A stretch of 64,000 bases of DNA from Corallococcus macrosporus DSM 14697 (GCF_002305895.1 NZ_CP022203.1:2768501-2832500), one strand, 5' to 3'. Shown: positions 1-9,276, counted from the stretch's first letter. The notes: generated by a model from the letters alone, not told the origin. A program made the numbers and translations.

Positions 1-1
1 G

Positions 2-772
2 GTGCTGGGCCTGGAGCGCGCGGGCGCCGCGGAGCTGCACGGGCTGCTGCTGGAGGAGCTGGCCAAGGGCGGCGTGAAGGCGCAGGCGGGGGACATCCTC
101 GGCTACGACTTGTGCCTCTATGACTTGCAGCCGTCCATCCGCTCGGGCGCGCACGGCGAGTTCCTCCACGCGCCGCGCCTGGACAACCTGGCGAGCTGCC
201 ACGCCAGCCTGTCCGCGCTGCTCTCCAGCAGCGCCCCGCGCGAGGCCACCAGCGGCGTCATCCTGTTCGACCACGAGGAGGTGGGCAGCCGCAGCGCGCA
301 GGGCGCCGCGTCCCCCTTCCTGCGCACGTTGCTGGAGCGCCTGACGCTGGCGCACTCCGACGGCAAGCCGGACGCGTTCCACCGCGCCATCGCGCACTCG
401 TTCCTGGTGAGCGCGGACATGGCCCACGCCATCCACCCCAACTACGCGTCCATGCACGAGCCCAAGCACCAGCCGCACATGGGCGCGGGCCCGGTCATCA
501 AGTCGAACGTGAACCAGTCCTACGCCACGGATGGCGAGTCGTGGGCCTTCTTCACGGCGCTGTGCCGCGAGGCGGGCGTGACGCCGCAGCACTTCGTCAC
601 CCGCACGGACCTGGGCTGCGGCAGCACCATTGGCCCCATCTCCGCCGGGCAGCTCGGCATCCGCACGGTGGACGTGGGCAACCCCATGCTGTCCATGCAC
701 TCCATCCGGGAGATGGCCTGCGCCACCGATGTGGCGCAGATGGTGGCGGTGCTGAGCCGTCTGTTCGCGTAG
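2..772 (+). CDS. apeB: M18 family aminopeptidase, C-terminal part (cut by window start)
   Basis: Zinc aminopeptidase of family M18 (aspartyl aminopeptidase type), expected to remove N-terminal residues from peptides in the cytoplasm. About 256 residues are present; the family is usually about 430 long, so the N-terminal part lies left of the window. Seen: the metal-site stretch 'PRLDNLASCHA', the catalytic 'DHEEVGSRSAQGA', and the C-terminal 'HPNYASMHEPKHQPHMGAGP' followed by 'CGSTIGPISAGQLGIRTVD' and 'MLSMHSIRE'. These are the conserved M18 blocks in the right order. The GTG at position 2 is only the first in-frame codon in the window, not the true start. The next gene is convergent, 58 bp away. 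Confidence 0.93.
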   Translation: MLGLERAGAAELHGLLLEELAKGGVKAQAGDILGYDLCLYDLQPSIRSGAHGEFLHAPRLDNLASCHASLSALLSSSAPREATSGVILFDHEEVGSRSAQGAASPFLRTLLERLTLAHSDGKPDAFHRAIAHSFLVSADMAHAIHPNYASMHEPKHQPHMGAGPVIKSNVNQSYATDGESWAFFTALCREAGVTPQHFVTRTDLGCGSTIGPISAGQLGIRTVDVGNPMLSMHSIREMACATDVAQMVAVLSRLFA

Positions 773-830
773 GCCCGCTGGAGCACCCGAGGCCGGCTCG
801 ACGCGGGGCCGGACAGAGGGGGCGGTTGTT

Positions 831-1706
831 CTACGACGCCCCCTCGGAGCCGAGGTCGCGGACCGCGTGCGCCCTCAGGATTCTCGCGAAGCGCTCACGC
901 TGCCTTGCCTGGGAGCGGCGCAGGGCGTCCTGCGAGGCAATCCAAAACGAATTGAGCCACCTCGAATCCTCGCGCACCACCTCGACGAGCGCTTCGAGGA
1001 AATGCCGGACACGCTCCGGCTCCCGTCGTGCGGAGGGTGGCACGGCGTTCCACTCCTGTTCCTCCACGTGGGCGAGCGCTCCGTCTTCATAGATGAGCAC
1101 CCGGAAGGTGATTGAGAGCGCGTGGTCCGGTCGCTCCGCGGTGTTCACCCACTGGAGCTGCGCGGAGTCTGACTTGAGTTCTGGCAGGCCGTTGAGGCAG
1201 TCCATCAGCGCCTGGGCTGAGAGCTCGTCGCCAGGAAGGTGCGGTTCAGCGACGCGCTCTTCAGGCAAGAGGTCCAGCGCCGGCAGGTCGGGCGCGCCCG
1301 TGGGCGAAAAGACGACCGAACCGATGCGTTTGCCGTCGTCCCCGACGCAGGTCGAGAATGCGTCGAGCCGACGCGCCTCCAGGTCGAAGACGTAGACGTA
1401 GTTCACGGCCCCTGTCTCGTCCGGTGCGACCCGTGGACCTGGCTCCTCCTCCGTCTGGCGCTTGCCCGCGGGCGCATCGTGCTCCGGCCTGCAGGAGGAC
1501 CAGCCCCAGGGCGCCTCATCGATGAGCTGGCGCACCACGGCCCGCAGGTCACCCTTCGCGTGCTGCACGCGCGCCATGAGGTGTTGCCCGAGGCCCGTCG
1601 GGTAGCTGTCCCAGTAGTGATGGACCCCACGCCAGGGCCGTGCGGAGACGTGTTCGGGGACTCCCGCGCCGGACGTGTACACGGCGATTGCGCCTGTAGT
1701 CGACAT
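831..1706 (-). CDS. Hypothetical protein, 291 aa
   Basis: I do not recognise a family with confidence. The N-terminal 65 residues hold aromatic and glycine-rich motifs ('HHYWDSYPTGLGQHLM', then 'WGWSSC'), of a kind seen in uncharacterised proteins with a 'YxHWDGYPxG' signature. The middle and C-terminal parts ('YVYVFDLEARRLDAFST', a region of likely beta strands, then a basic helical tail) look soluble. There is no signal peptide or membrane segment. The ATG at 1706 is taken as the start; G/C-rich codon third positions support real coding. It lies between the convergent aminopeptidase and the opgH stop codon, 71 bp apart, and is probably a single-gene unit. Confidence 0.7.
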   Translation of the reverse strand: MSTTGAIAVYTSGAGVPEHVSARPWRGVHHYWDSYPTGLGQHLMARVQHAKGDLRAVVRQLIDEAPWGWSSCRPEHDAPAGKRQTEEEPGPRVAPDETGAVNYVYVFDLEARRLDAFSTCVGDDGKRIGSVVFSPTGAPDLPALDLLPEERVAEPHLPGDELSAQALMDCLNGLPELKSDSAQLQWVNTAERPDHALSITFRVLIYEDGALAHVEEQEWNAVPPSARREPERVRHFLEALVEVVREDSRWLNSFWIASQDALRRSQARQRERFARILRAHAVRDLGSEGAS

Positions 1707-1777
1707 AGGGCGGGGAGTGTATGGGCCCGCTCCTCGAGGGCGAGACCGATTTCTGAGCGGCCCCGTGTTCCGGGTCG

Positions 1778-3814
1778 TCAGGACACCGCGAGCGTGAGCC
1801 GGCGCTCACGGGCTTCGGTCAGCGTGTGCGCGTCCATCAGCACCGCCGTCTTCTCCGGCCCGGACAGTGGCTCCAGGGTGTCCCCGCCCAGCAGCTTGCG
1901 CCGCGCGGAGGCCAGCGCCATGGGCACGGCGGCCGGAGCGGGCTGGGACTCCAGCAGCGCCAGGTGCAGCGCGTGCGCCTTGGCATCCGAGATGACGTGG
2001 TCCACCGCGTCCGCCACCGGCTCCAGCGCGTGCTCCTCGGCCACCTCGCGCGAGCGCTCCAGCACGCGGGGCGGCTCCGTCTCCTCGGGGATGAGCAGCA
2101 GGCCGCGCCGCTCCAGCCACGCGCCCAGCGACGCGCGGGACGTGAAGACGGAGAGGGGAATGGACAGCAGCAGGCCCGCGACGACGGGCGACAGCCACAG
2201 CAGCAGCCCGGGCGACAGGAAGGACGCCACCGCGGCCAGCACCACGCCCACGCCGGTGTGGGTGGCGTGCCGGCGGGCCGCCTCGGACCAGGGCAGGTCG
2301 GCGTCGTCGCGCTGCTGGCTGGACCAGCTCACCTTGTAGCCAAGCAACGTGCCGAACACGAAGTGCGACTGGAACAGCATCATCACCGGCGCCATCAGCG
2401 TGGCCAGCACGCTCTCCAGCAGCACGCTCAGCACCAGGCGCACCCGGCCGCCCATGCGCGCCGAGTCCTTCGCGTTCGCCAGCGCCAGCAGCAGCCCGAA
2501 GACCTTGGGCGCGAACAGCATGGCCATGGACACGGCGAACAGCCGCATGGAGCCCTGCGCGTCGAAGGTCAGCGCCTCCGGCGGCAGGTCCTCCAGCAGG
2601 TGCGGGTTGGAGAAGGACAGCCAGCCGTCGTAGAGGCCCGCGATGAGCCCGGACACCAGGAACAGCAGCCACAGCGGTGACGCCGCGTAGGACATCACCC
2701 CCATGAGGAGGTGGCCCCGGCTGATGGGGTGCAGGCCGCCCGCGGCCACCAGGCTCAGGTGCTGGAGGTTGCCCTGGCACCAGCGGCGGTCTCTCTGGGC
2801 GTAGTCCAGCAGGCTTGGAGGCGGCTGCTCGAAGCTGCCCCCCAGCTCCGTCACCAGCCACACGGTGTAGCCGGCGCGGCGCATCAGCGCGGCCTCCACG
2901 AAGTCGTGGCTGAGGATGTGGCCGCCGAAGGGCTGCTGGCCCGGGAGCACCGGCAGGCCGCAGTGCTGGATGAAGGCCTCGGTGCGGATGATGGCGTTGT
3001 GCCCCCAGTAGTTGGACTCGCCGAGCTGCCACGCGGCGGCGCCCGCGGCCACCACCGGGCCGTACACGCGCCCCGCGAACTGCTGGAGCCGGGCGAAGAG
3101 GGTGCCGCGGCCCACGTTCAGCGGCGGCGCCTGGAGGATGCCCGCGCGCGGGTTGAGCTCCATGAGCCGCGCCATCGTCACCAGGGTGCGGCCGTCCATC
3201 AGGCTGTCGGCGTCCAGGACGACGGTGAAGTCGTAGTGGCGGCCCCAGCGCTCGCAGAAGTCCTGGAGGTTGCCGGCCTTCTTGCCGGTGTTGTCCGTGC
3301 GGCGCCGGTAGAAGATGCGGCCCTGGCCGCCCACGCGGCGGCACAGGTCCGCCCAGGCCAGCTCCTCGGCAATCCACGCCTCCGGGCGCGTGGAGTCGCT
3401 GAGGATGTAGAAGTCGAAGGCGTCGAGCTGCCCGGTGGCCTCCACGGACTCGTAGGTGGCCTGCACGTTGGCGAAGACGGAGGCCGGGTCCTCGTTGTGG
3501 ACCGGCATCACCACCGAGGTGCGCGAGGTGAGCCGCGCGGCGGACTCCTCCGCCGTGGGCCAGCGCAGCCCCGGCAGGCGCCGGCTCACCGCGAGCTGGA
3601 GGAAGCCCGCCACCGCCGTCCAGAAGGACAGGGCAATCCACCCGAAGCACAGCGCGAAGAGCACCAGCAGCACGCCTTCGGGGGCGGTGGTGCCGCGCGC
3701 GCTCAGCAGGCGGTGCAGCTCCCAGGTGCCCGCCACCGTGGACGCGGCGGCGAGGCCCAGGACGAAGAGGCGCCGGATGCCGGCGCTCTCCGGTGAGAAC
3801 GAATGAGCGTGCAT
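1778..3814 (-). CDS. opgH: Glucan biosynthesis glucosyltransferase OpgH (MdoH)
   Basis: Inner-membrane family 2 glycosyltransferase that polymerises UDP-glucose into the beta-glucan backbone of osmoregulated periplasmic glucans. 678 aa, shorter than E. coli OpgH (847). Seen: N-terminal membrane segments, the GT2 start 'TSVVMPVHNEDPASVFANVQ', 'RRRTDNTGKKAGNLQDFCER', the nucleotide-sugar site 'VVLDADSLMDG', and 'QRDRRWCQGNLQH' matching the Q-x-x-R-W processive-transferase motif, followed by several hydrophobic helices. The ATG at 3814 is preceded by a GAGGT ribosome site. It is the third gene of an operon with opgG and the 167-aa gene upstream. Confidence 0.95.
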   Translation of the reverse strand: MHAHSFSPESAGIRRLFVLGLAAASTVAGTWELHRLLSARGTTAPEGVLLVLFALCFGWIALSFWTAVAGFLQLAVSRRLPGLRWPTAEESAARLTSRTSVVMPVHNEDPASVFANVQATYESVEATGQLDAFDFYILSDSTRPEAWIAEELAWADLCRRVGGQGRIFYRRRTDNTGKKAGNLQDFCERWGRHYDFTVVLDADSLMDGRTLVTMARLMELNPRAGILQAPPLNVGRGTLFARLQQFAGRVYGPVVAAGAAAWQLGESNYWGHNAIIRTEAFIQHCGLPVLPGQQPFGGHILSHDFVEAALMRRAGYTVWLVTELGGSFEQPPPSLLDYAQRDRRWCQGNLQHLSLVAAGGLHPISRGHLLMGVMSYAASPLWLLFLVSGLIAGLYDGWLSFSNPHLLEDLPPEALTFDAQGSMRLFAVSMAMLFAPKVFGLLLALANAKDSARMGGRVRLVLSVLLESVLATLMAPVMMLFQSHFVFGTLLGYKVSWSSQQRDDADLPWSEAARRHATHTGVGVVLAAVASFLSPGLLLWLSPVVAGLLLSIPLSVFTSRASLGAWLERRGLLLIPEETEPPRVLERSREVAEEHALEPVADAVDHVISDAKAHALHLALLESQPAPAAVPMALASARRKLLGGDTLEPLSGPEKTAVLMDAHTLTEARERRLTLAVS

Positions 3815-3854
3815 GGCGGACCTCGCGAAGGACCTCCCAGCGCGGGAGGCTGCG

Positions 3855-4358
3855 TCAGCGGGAGATGGACATGTCGGGCTGCCCGGCGCGCAGCCAGCGG
3901 CGCAGGCGCTCGCCCAGCGGCCACAGCACGAGCTGCTGCTCCGGCATCGCCGTGGCGACCTGCGCCGGCGTCGGCACGGGCACCGCGGCGCGCAGGGCGC
4001 GGGCCAGCTCGCGGGGCACCGCGTCCCGGGTGAGCACGGCGGCGCCGAAGCGCGCGCCGTCGCAGAGGACGAAGGCGGCGCGGCCCCGCGTCAGCAGGCG
4101 GCCTTCGCCCACCACGTCCATGTCCAGCACGCGCGTCAGCCACGTCTCCAGGCGGGCCCGGGCCAGGGCCACGGCGGCCTGCGGCTTCACGTTGGACGCG
4201 GTGACACCTTCCAGCACCCAGGCCGTCAGCGCGGCCAGGTCGTCAGCGGCCTCGAAGCCGAAGCCCTGGAAGAAGGCGTCGAGCGCCACGCACGTCTCCG
4301 GACGGACCCAGGCGGTCGTCACGGAGGGGCAGGTGTTCGGCGTCGTCACGGAATCCAT
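3855..4358 (-). CDS. Hypothetical protein embedded in the opg operon, 167 aa
   Basis: Unknown function. It lies between opgG and opgH, overlapping the opgG stop by 13 nt and ending 40 bp before opgH, so it is almost certainly co-transcribed and translationally coupled. There is no signal peptide or membrane helix. The N-terminal half is helical ('CVALDAFFQGFGFEAADDLA'); the middle resembles a small alpha/beta fold with 'GRAAFVLCDGARFGAAVLTR', and the C-terminus is Arg-rich. E. coli has no gene between opgG and opgH, so this may be a lineage-specific accessory or regulatory factor for periplasmic glucan synthesis; that role is inferred only from position. Confidence 0.78.
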   Translation of the reverse strand: MDSVTTPNTCPSVTTAWVRPETCVALDAFFQGFGFEAADDLAALTAWVLEGVTASNVKPQAAVALARARLETWLTRVLDMDVVGEGRLLTRGRAAFVLCDGARFGAAVLTRDAVPRELARALRAAVPVPTPAQVATAMPEQQLVLWPLGERLRRWLRAGQPDMSISR

Positions 4359-5941
4359 AGATAGCTCCAGGTCTCGGTGAGGGTCTCCGAGCCGCGGCGC
4401 AGGAAGGCGCGCAGCTCGATGGGCTCGCTGGTGCCCTCGGGCTCCAGCTCGAAGGTGGTGCGCCAGCCACCGGAGGGTTCATGGCGCTGGATGGTGGAGC
4501 GCAGCACCTGGCCCTTGGCCGCGGTGATGACGGCCTCCACCGGCCCGTCCTCGGCGCGGGCGGTGCGAGAGAAGTCGAGGATGAACCGGCGCGTGGCCGG
4601 GGTGACGCCTTCGCCCACCGGCATGCCGGGGGTGATGGCGGAGGTGATGCGCGTCGACGTGACGACGCCGCCCGTGCTCGCCCAGGGCGACTTCGCGCCC
4701 CAGTGCAGCCGGTAGGCCACGCGCAGCGGCTTGCCCGGCGTCAGCGCGGTGTCCGGCACCCAGAAGGCGACGATGTTGTCGTGCGTCTCGTCGGGCGTGG
4801 GAATCTCCACCAGCCGCACCGCGCCGGCGCCCCACTCACCCACGGGCTCCACCCAGGCGCTGGGACGGCGCTCGTAGCGGGCCTCCAGGTCCTCGTAGTT
4901 GTGGAAGGCCGTGTCCCGCTGCAGCAGGCCGAAGGCGCGCGGGCTGTCCGCGCGGAAGCTGGAGGTGCGCACCTGCCGCGGGTTCTGCAGCGGACGCCAG
5001 AGCTGCTCGCCATCCCTGGACCAGACGAGCAGGCCGTCCGAGTCGTGGACCTCCGGGCGGAAGTCGTCGAACTTCGCGCGGTCGTTCTCACCGAACAGGT
5101 ACATGCTGGTGAGCGGCGCCACGCCCAGGTTTTCAATGGTGCGGCGCGAGAAGAGGGTGGCCTCCACCTCCATCACCGTGTTGGCGCCGGGGATGAGGGT
5201 GAAGCGGTACGCCCCGGTGATGCTGGGGCCGTCCATCAGCGCGTGCACCACCACGCGGTCCGCGCCGTCCGCCGGGCGCTCCAGCCAGAACTCACGAAAC
5301 TCCGGGAACTCTTCCGGGCTCGGCTGCGCGGTGTCGATGGCGATGCCGCGCGCGGACAGGCCGTAGAGGTTGCCCTGGCCCAGCGAGCGGAAGTAGCTGG
5401 CGCCCTGGAACACGGCCAGCTCGTCGAAGAGGTCCGGGCGGTTGAGCGGGTGGTGGAAGCGCAGGCCCGCGAAGCCGTCCACGCCGCCGCGGGGCAGGGA
5501 GGCCTTGTTGACGACCTTGCCGTAGCTGAAGAGCTCCTGGGAGAAGGGCAGCGGCTGCGCGCGCCCCGCCTCCACGACGTTCATCACCACCGGGGACTGG
5601 AACAGGAAGCCCGGGTGGAAGAACTGCACCTGGAAGGGCAGGCCCGCGTCACGCCAGTGCGCGCGCTCCGGACGGAAGCGGATGTCGCGGTACTCGTCAT
5701 AGCTGAGCTGGGAGTACGCCTTGGGCAGCGACTTCGGCGGCGCCACGTAGGGACGGGCCGCCAGCGCCCGCGCGCGCTCCACCACCGTTTCGGTGGAGAA
5801 GGCCGTCGTGCCCTGGGTGGCCGCGGGCCGGGGCCTGGCCGCGGACGGCTGCGCCGCCACGGCGGCGCCGCTCGACGCCACCGCCACGGCGCACAGCCAC
5901 GGCGCACCCCGCTTCAACGCTTTCTGCCGCAACGACGTCAC
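4346..5941 (-). CDS. opgG: Periplasmic glucan biosynthesis protein OpgG (MdoG)
   Basis: Periplasmic protein that acts with OpgH on the nascent beta-glucan (in E. coli needed for branching and export). 531 aa from the chosen start, against 511 in E. coli. A GTG at 5941 is preferred over the upstream GTG at 6013 because GGAGG sits 9 nt before it and the product then begins with a clean Sec signal ('WLCAVAVASSGAAVAAQ'). Seen: the family opening 'LPKAYSQLSYDEYRDIRFRP', 'FYLxxxGxF'-like 'LFSYGKVV', 'GLRFHHPLNRPDLFDELAVF', 'YLFGENDR', and 'PRAFGLLQRDTAFHNYEDLE'. First gene of the opg operon. Confidence 0.95.
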   Translation of the reverse strand: MTSLRQKALKRGAPWLCAVAVASSGAAVAAQPSAARPRPAATQGTTAFSTETVVERARALAARPYVAPPKSLPKAYSQLSYDEYRDIRFRPERAHWRDAGLPFQVQFFHPGFLFQSPVVMNVVEAGRAQPLPFSQELFSYGKVVNKASLPRGGVDGFAGLRFHHPLNRPDLFDELAVFQGASYFRSLGQGNLYGLSARGIAIDTAQPSPEEFPEFREFWLERPADGADRVVVHALMDGPSITGAYRFTLIPGANTVMEVEATLFSRRTIENLGVAPLTSMYLFGENDRAKFDDFRPEVHDSDGLLVWSRDGEQLWRPLQNPRQVRTSSFRADSPRAFGLLQRDTAFHNYEDLEARYERRPSAWVEPVGEWGAGAVRLVEIPTPDETHDNIVAFWVPDTALTPGKPLRVAYRLHWGAKSPWASTGGVVTSTRITSAITPGMPVGEGVTPATRRFILDFSRTARAEDGPVEAVITAAKGQVLRSTIQRHEPSGGWRTTFELEPEGTSEPIELRAFLRRGSETLTETWSYLWIP

Positions 5942-6264
5942 GTCCGAGCGCCTCCGAGTGAGAGGTTCCGCCGAACGGCTCCGGTGTCCCGGACCTCGCC
6001 CGACCGCACGCACCGCGTGGACTCGCGGTGCGGCGCGTCAGTGCCTCAGCAACCCGCGTACCAGCCCGCAGCGCTCGAATCCGCCCACGTAAAAACGTTG
6101 CGATTCCGGTGGGTTGGGAGGCTCATGTCACTGGAAAGTCACGGAAAGCACACTTTGCGCATGCGCTCTGTGAACGGTCCCCTGCCCAGCGGTCGGGGGC
6201 GCTGGGGAGGATAGGGGCAGGGGGTGGGGGGGCCTGTCCAAATCTTCCACAGGCTGACAATTCG
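5942..6264. other. Intergenic region between hybrid kinase stop and opgG
   Basis: A 323-bp stretch with no gene. Both flanking genes are on the minus strand, so it should contain the end of the kinase transcript and the opg promoter. Seen: five G-runs on the plus strand at 6195-6232, only 33-70 bp past the kinase stop, and a slightly AT-richer patch around 6100-6170 that could carry the opg promoter. I could not pick a convincing -35/-10 pair or an intrinsic terminator with a T-tract. Confidence 0.6.
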
Positions 6265-8532
6265 CTAGGTGTGCGCCAGCCGTTCCTGGATCAGGGAGAG
6301 GAGTTCCCTGCCAGCGAAGGGCTTTTCCAGGTGGGGGCCTGGCACCGACTCCAGGAAGGCCCGGGCCTGGGGGGTCACGGCGCCGCCGGTGAGGAAGATG
6401 ACGCGTCGGGCCTGCTCGGGGTGGCGGGCCTGGAGGGCGGAGTAGAAGTCCATCCCGCTCATGCCCGGCATCATCAGGTCGCAGAAGACGACGTCGAAGC
6501 GCTCACCGGCGTCGATGCGCTCCAGGGCCTCCTGGGCCCGGGTGGAGAGGGTGACGTCGTGGTGCGGACGCAGGGTCCTCCCCAGGGCCGTGCAGACGAG
6601 CGGCTCGTCGTCCACCACCAGCAGGCGGCCCCGCCTCTGCGCGGGAGGGGGCGGCGGGGCTGGCGGCGGGCGCGCCGCCTCGGGCCGCTGGGAGGGGTTG
6701 AGGAGCACCTGGAAGGTGGAGCCCTTGCCCGGCTCGCTGGTGACGTGGATTTCCCCACCGAGGGCCGTGACGAGGCTGTGGCAGATGGACAGGCCCAGGC
6801 CGGTGCCCACCCCGGGCTCCTTGGTGGTGAAGAAAGGGTCGAACAGGCGCGGCAGGTGGTCCTTGGCGATGCCCGCGCCCGTGTCCGACACCTCCACGCA
6901 GACGCGGCCGTCGCCCGAAAGGCGGGTGACGACGCGGATTTCATGGCGCTCCGGCGTCCCCGCGGGGATGGCCTGGGCGGCGTTCACCAGCAGGTTGAGG
7001 AACACCTGACCCAGCCGGGACTCGTTGCCGACCACGGTGGGCACCGCGTCGAGCTGCTTCACCAGGCGGGCGCGGTGGCGGATCTCCGTGGTGGCCAGGT
7101 TCAGCGTGGACTCCAGCACCTGCCGGATGTCCACTTCCGCGCTCTCCGCTGAGTCCACCCGGCTGAAGGTCTTCAAGTCCCGGACGATGCTGCGCACCCG
7201 GTCAGCGCCTTGCTGGGCCTCGGCGAGCGCGGCCTGGGCGCTGGCCACGCACTCCGCCAGCCGGGGCATCGCGCTGGCGAGCTCCTCGCGCGCGAAGGCC
7301 AGGTTGGCGGTGAGGTAGGCCAGGGGGTTGTTGATTTCGTGCGCCACGCCCGCCGCCAGCGTGCCGACGGAGGCCATGCGCTGCGCGAGCATCAGCCGCG
7401 CCTGCATCTGGTAGCGCTCCGTCAAGTCATGGGAGACGGAGACGATGGAGTCCTCGCCGTCGAAGGGCAGGGGGAAGGTGGTGGACTCCACGTGCAGCAC
7501 GCTGCCGTCGCGCTTCACCAACCGCCGCTCCTGGAGCGCCGCGCGGCCGGTGCGGAGGGCTTCGTGCATGCGCGCGTCGGCGCTGGCGAAGTCCTCCTTC
7601 GGGATGATGTCGGAGATGTGCTTGCCCAGCAGCTCGTTGACGTTGTCGTAGCCCAGGGCCGTGGCGACCTTGAGGTTGGCGTAGCGCACGCGCGCGCCGG
7701 TGTCGAAGACGGCCACCAGGTCCGGCAGGCTGCCGATGAGGGTGCGGAAGCTCACCTCGGAGCGGCGCAGGCTCTCCTCGGCGTGCTTGAGCGGGGTGAT
7801 GTCCGGGAAGAAGGAGATGATGTGGGGGGCGCCGCCGTAGGAGACCAGCCCCATGTAGAGCAGCGTGTGTCGCAGCTCCCCTTCGGGGGTGCGGTACCGG
7901 GCGTCCACGCCGCGCACCGTTCCGTGGCGGCGCAGCTTCTCCACGATTTGTGCGCGGTCGACCGGGGTCTCCCACAGCGCCAGCTCCAACGTGGTGCGCC
8001 CGATGACCTCCTCGCGCGGGTAGCCGAAGAGCTGGAAGTAGAAGTCATTGGCCGCCACCACGCGCCCCTCCGCGATGGTGGTGATGGACGTGGGCACGGG
8101 GCTGACGGCCAGCAGCGTCTCCTTGAGGTCATCCCCCAGGGACATGCGCTTGCGGCCCTCGCGCCGGACGAAGCGGCGGCGGGCCAGCTCCAGCCGCAGC
8201 GTCAGCTCCTCGTCATCCACCGGCCACGCCAGCAGGTCCTCGGCGCCGGCGTCCAGGGCGGGGCGCAGCGCGCCCAGGGCGCCCCGGTGCCCCAGGAGCA
8301 TGATGACCGACTCCTCGGCGCCGGGCAGGCTGCGCAGCGCGCGCACCAGCGGGACGCGTGAGGTGTCCGTCCGGGCATCCACCACCACGAGCGCGCAGGT
8401 GCCGCTGCGCCACGCGGCGGGCACGTCCGCCTCGCGTGTCACGGTGACCACCGTGTGCCCCTGCTCACGCAGCCGGGTTTCGAGTGGCGCCAGGTCCGCC
8501 CCTCCCCCCTGGGTGACAATCAGGACCCGCAT
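6265..8532 (-). CDS. Hybrid sensor histidine kinase (REC-like, PAS, PAS, HisKA, HATPase, REC)
   Basis: Two-component hybrid kinase of 755 aa, soluble. Order: a receiver-like domain (about 1-125, with 'LVVVDARTD' but no usual C-terminal receiver lysine), two PAS domains (about 145-260 and 270-385; 'VVAANDFYFQLFGYPREEVI' and 'VRYANLKVATALGYDNV'), the phosphoacceptor H-box 'VAHEINNPLAYLTANL' with His at residue 398, the ATPase N-box 'NESRLGQVFLNLLVNAAQAI', 'DTGAGI' and 'TGLGLSIC', and a C-terminal receiver with phosphoacceptor Asp685 in 'VVFCDLMMPGMSGMDF' and Lys in 'EKPF'. The ATG at 8532 has GAGGAG just upstream. No response regulator gene adjoins it. Confidence 0.93.
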   Translation of the reverse strand: MRVLIVTQGGGADLAPLETRLREQGHTVVTVTREADVPAAWRSGTCALVVVDARTDTSRVPLVRALRSLPGAEESVIMLLGHRGALGALRPALDAGAEDLLAWPVDDEELTLRLELARRRFVRREGRKRMSLGDDLKETLLAVSPVPTSITTIAEGRVVAANDFYFQLFGYPREEVIGRTTLELALWETPVDRAQIVEKLRRHGTVRGVDARYRTPEGELRHTLLYMGLVSYGGAPHIISFFPDITPLKHAEESLRRSEVSFRTLIGSLPDLVAVFDTGARVRYANLKVATALGYDNVNELLGKHISDIIPKEDFASADARMHEALRTGRAALQERRLVKRDGSVLHVESTTFPLPFDGEDSIVSVSHDLTERYQMQARLMLAQRMASVGTLAAGVAHEINNPLAYLTANLAFAREELASAMPRLAECVASAQAALAEAQQGADRVRSIVRDLKTFSRVDSAESAEVDIRQVLESTLNLATTEIRHRARLVKQLDAVPTVVGNESRLGQVFLNLLVNAAQAIPAGTPERHEIRVVTRLSGDGRVCVEVSDTGAGIAKDHLPRLFDPFFTTKEPGVGTGLGLSICHSLVTALGGEIHVTSEPGKGSTFQVLLNPSQRPEAARPPPAPPPPPAQRRGRLLVVDDEPLVCTALGRTLRPHHDVTLSTRAQEALERIDAGERFDVVFCDLMMPGMSGMDFYSALQARHPEQARRVIFLTGGAVTPQARAFLESVPGPHLEKPFAGRELLSLIQERLAHT

Positions 8533-8685
8533 GGAGCTCCTCGTGATGACGGCCGCGCATCGTGACACGACGTCTGCTGTTGTAAAAGCGGGTGGCCGCG
8601 CCGGTGGGGTGTGGAGGTGACGGAGCGCCCGGGCTGTTACACTGGGCACAGGACCGGGGTGGACCGGTGGAGACAGGGGGAGCGC

Positions 8686-9276
8686 ATGGAACGGCGGGGC
8701 GCGGACGACAAGACGGCCATCGAGCCGCAGAAGCCGCCACCGTTGCCGGTGCAGGTGCCTCGGCGGAACTTCGACGGGCTCTTCGTGCATGCCCTGAAGC
8801 CCATGGGCCCCTTCGCCCAGTCCTTGAGAGACATTGGCTACGACATGGAGGCCGCGCAGGAGTACTACCCGCTCGCGGTGTGGCGGGCGGCCCTGGGCGT
8901 GGCGCGCCGCCATGTGTATGCGGGGCAGCCCGCCGAAGCGGCCAACCGCGCCCTGGGCTACCGCTACGTGGAGGGCTTCGCCCAGACGCTGGTGGGCCGC
9001 ATCTTCGCCACCGCCGCGCCCCTGTTGGGGACGGAGCGGTGTCTGACGCGACTGCCCACGTACCTGCGCGCCGGGCGTGAGGACATGAAGATGTCGTTGG
9101 AGCCGGTGCAGACGGCGGAGTGGCGCATCCGCGTGGTGGACCCGGACCCGCTGCCGGACTTCGTCGCGGGCGTGGTGGAGGGCGTCCTGCTGCGCACCCG
9201 GGTGAAGCCCCGGGTGGAGGTGCTGGAGCGGCAGGCCACCGGGTACTCGCTGCGGGTGCGCTGGACGGACGCCTGA
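8686..9276 (+). CDS. DUF2378 (TIGR02265) family protein
   Basis: 196-aa protein of a family known mainly as a large paralogous set in Myxococcales; biochemical role unknown. The family core is clear: 'YYPLAVWRAALGVARRHVY', 'YRYVEGFAQTLVGR', 'LPTYLRAGRED' and 'PLPDFVAGVVEGVL'. The ATG at 8686 is chosen over an earlier in-frame start because GGGGGAG precedes it at a proper distance. It is divergent from the hybrid kinase across 153 bp and ends 117 bp before uvrA; it may share a promoter region with the kinase. No signal peptide or membrane helix. Confidence 0.85.
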   Translation: MERRGADDKTAIEPQKPPPLPVQVPRRNFDGLFVHALKPMGPFAQSLRDIGYDMEAAQEYYPLAVWRAALGVARRHVYAGQPAEAANRALGYRYVEGFAQTLVGRIFATAAPLLGTERCLTRLPTYLRAGREDMKMSLEPVQTAEWRIRVVDPDPLPDFVAGVVEGVLLRTRVKPRVEVLERQATGYSLRVRWTDA

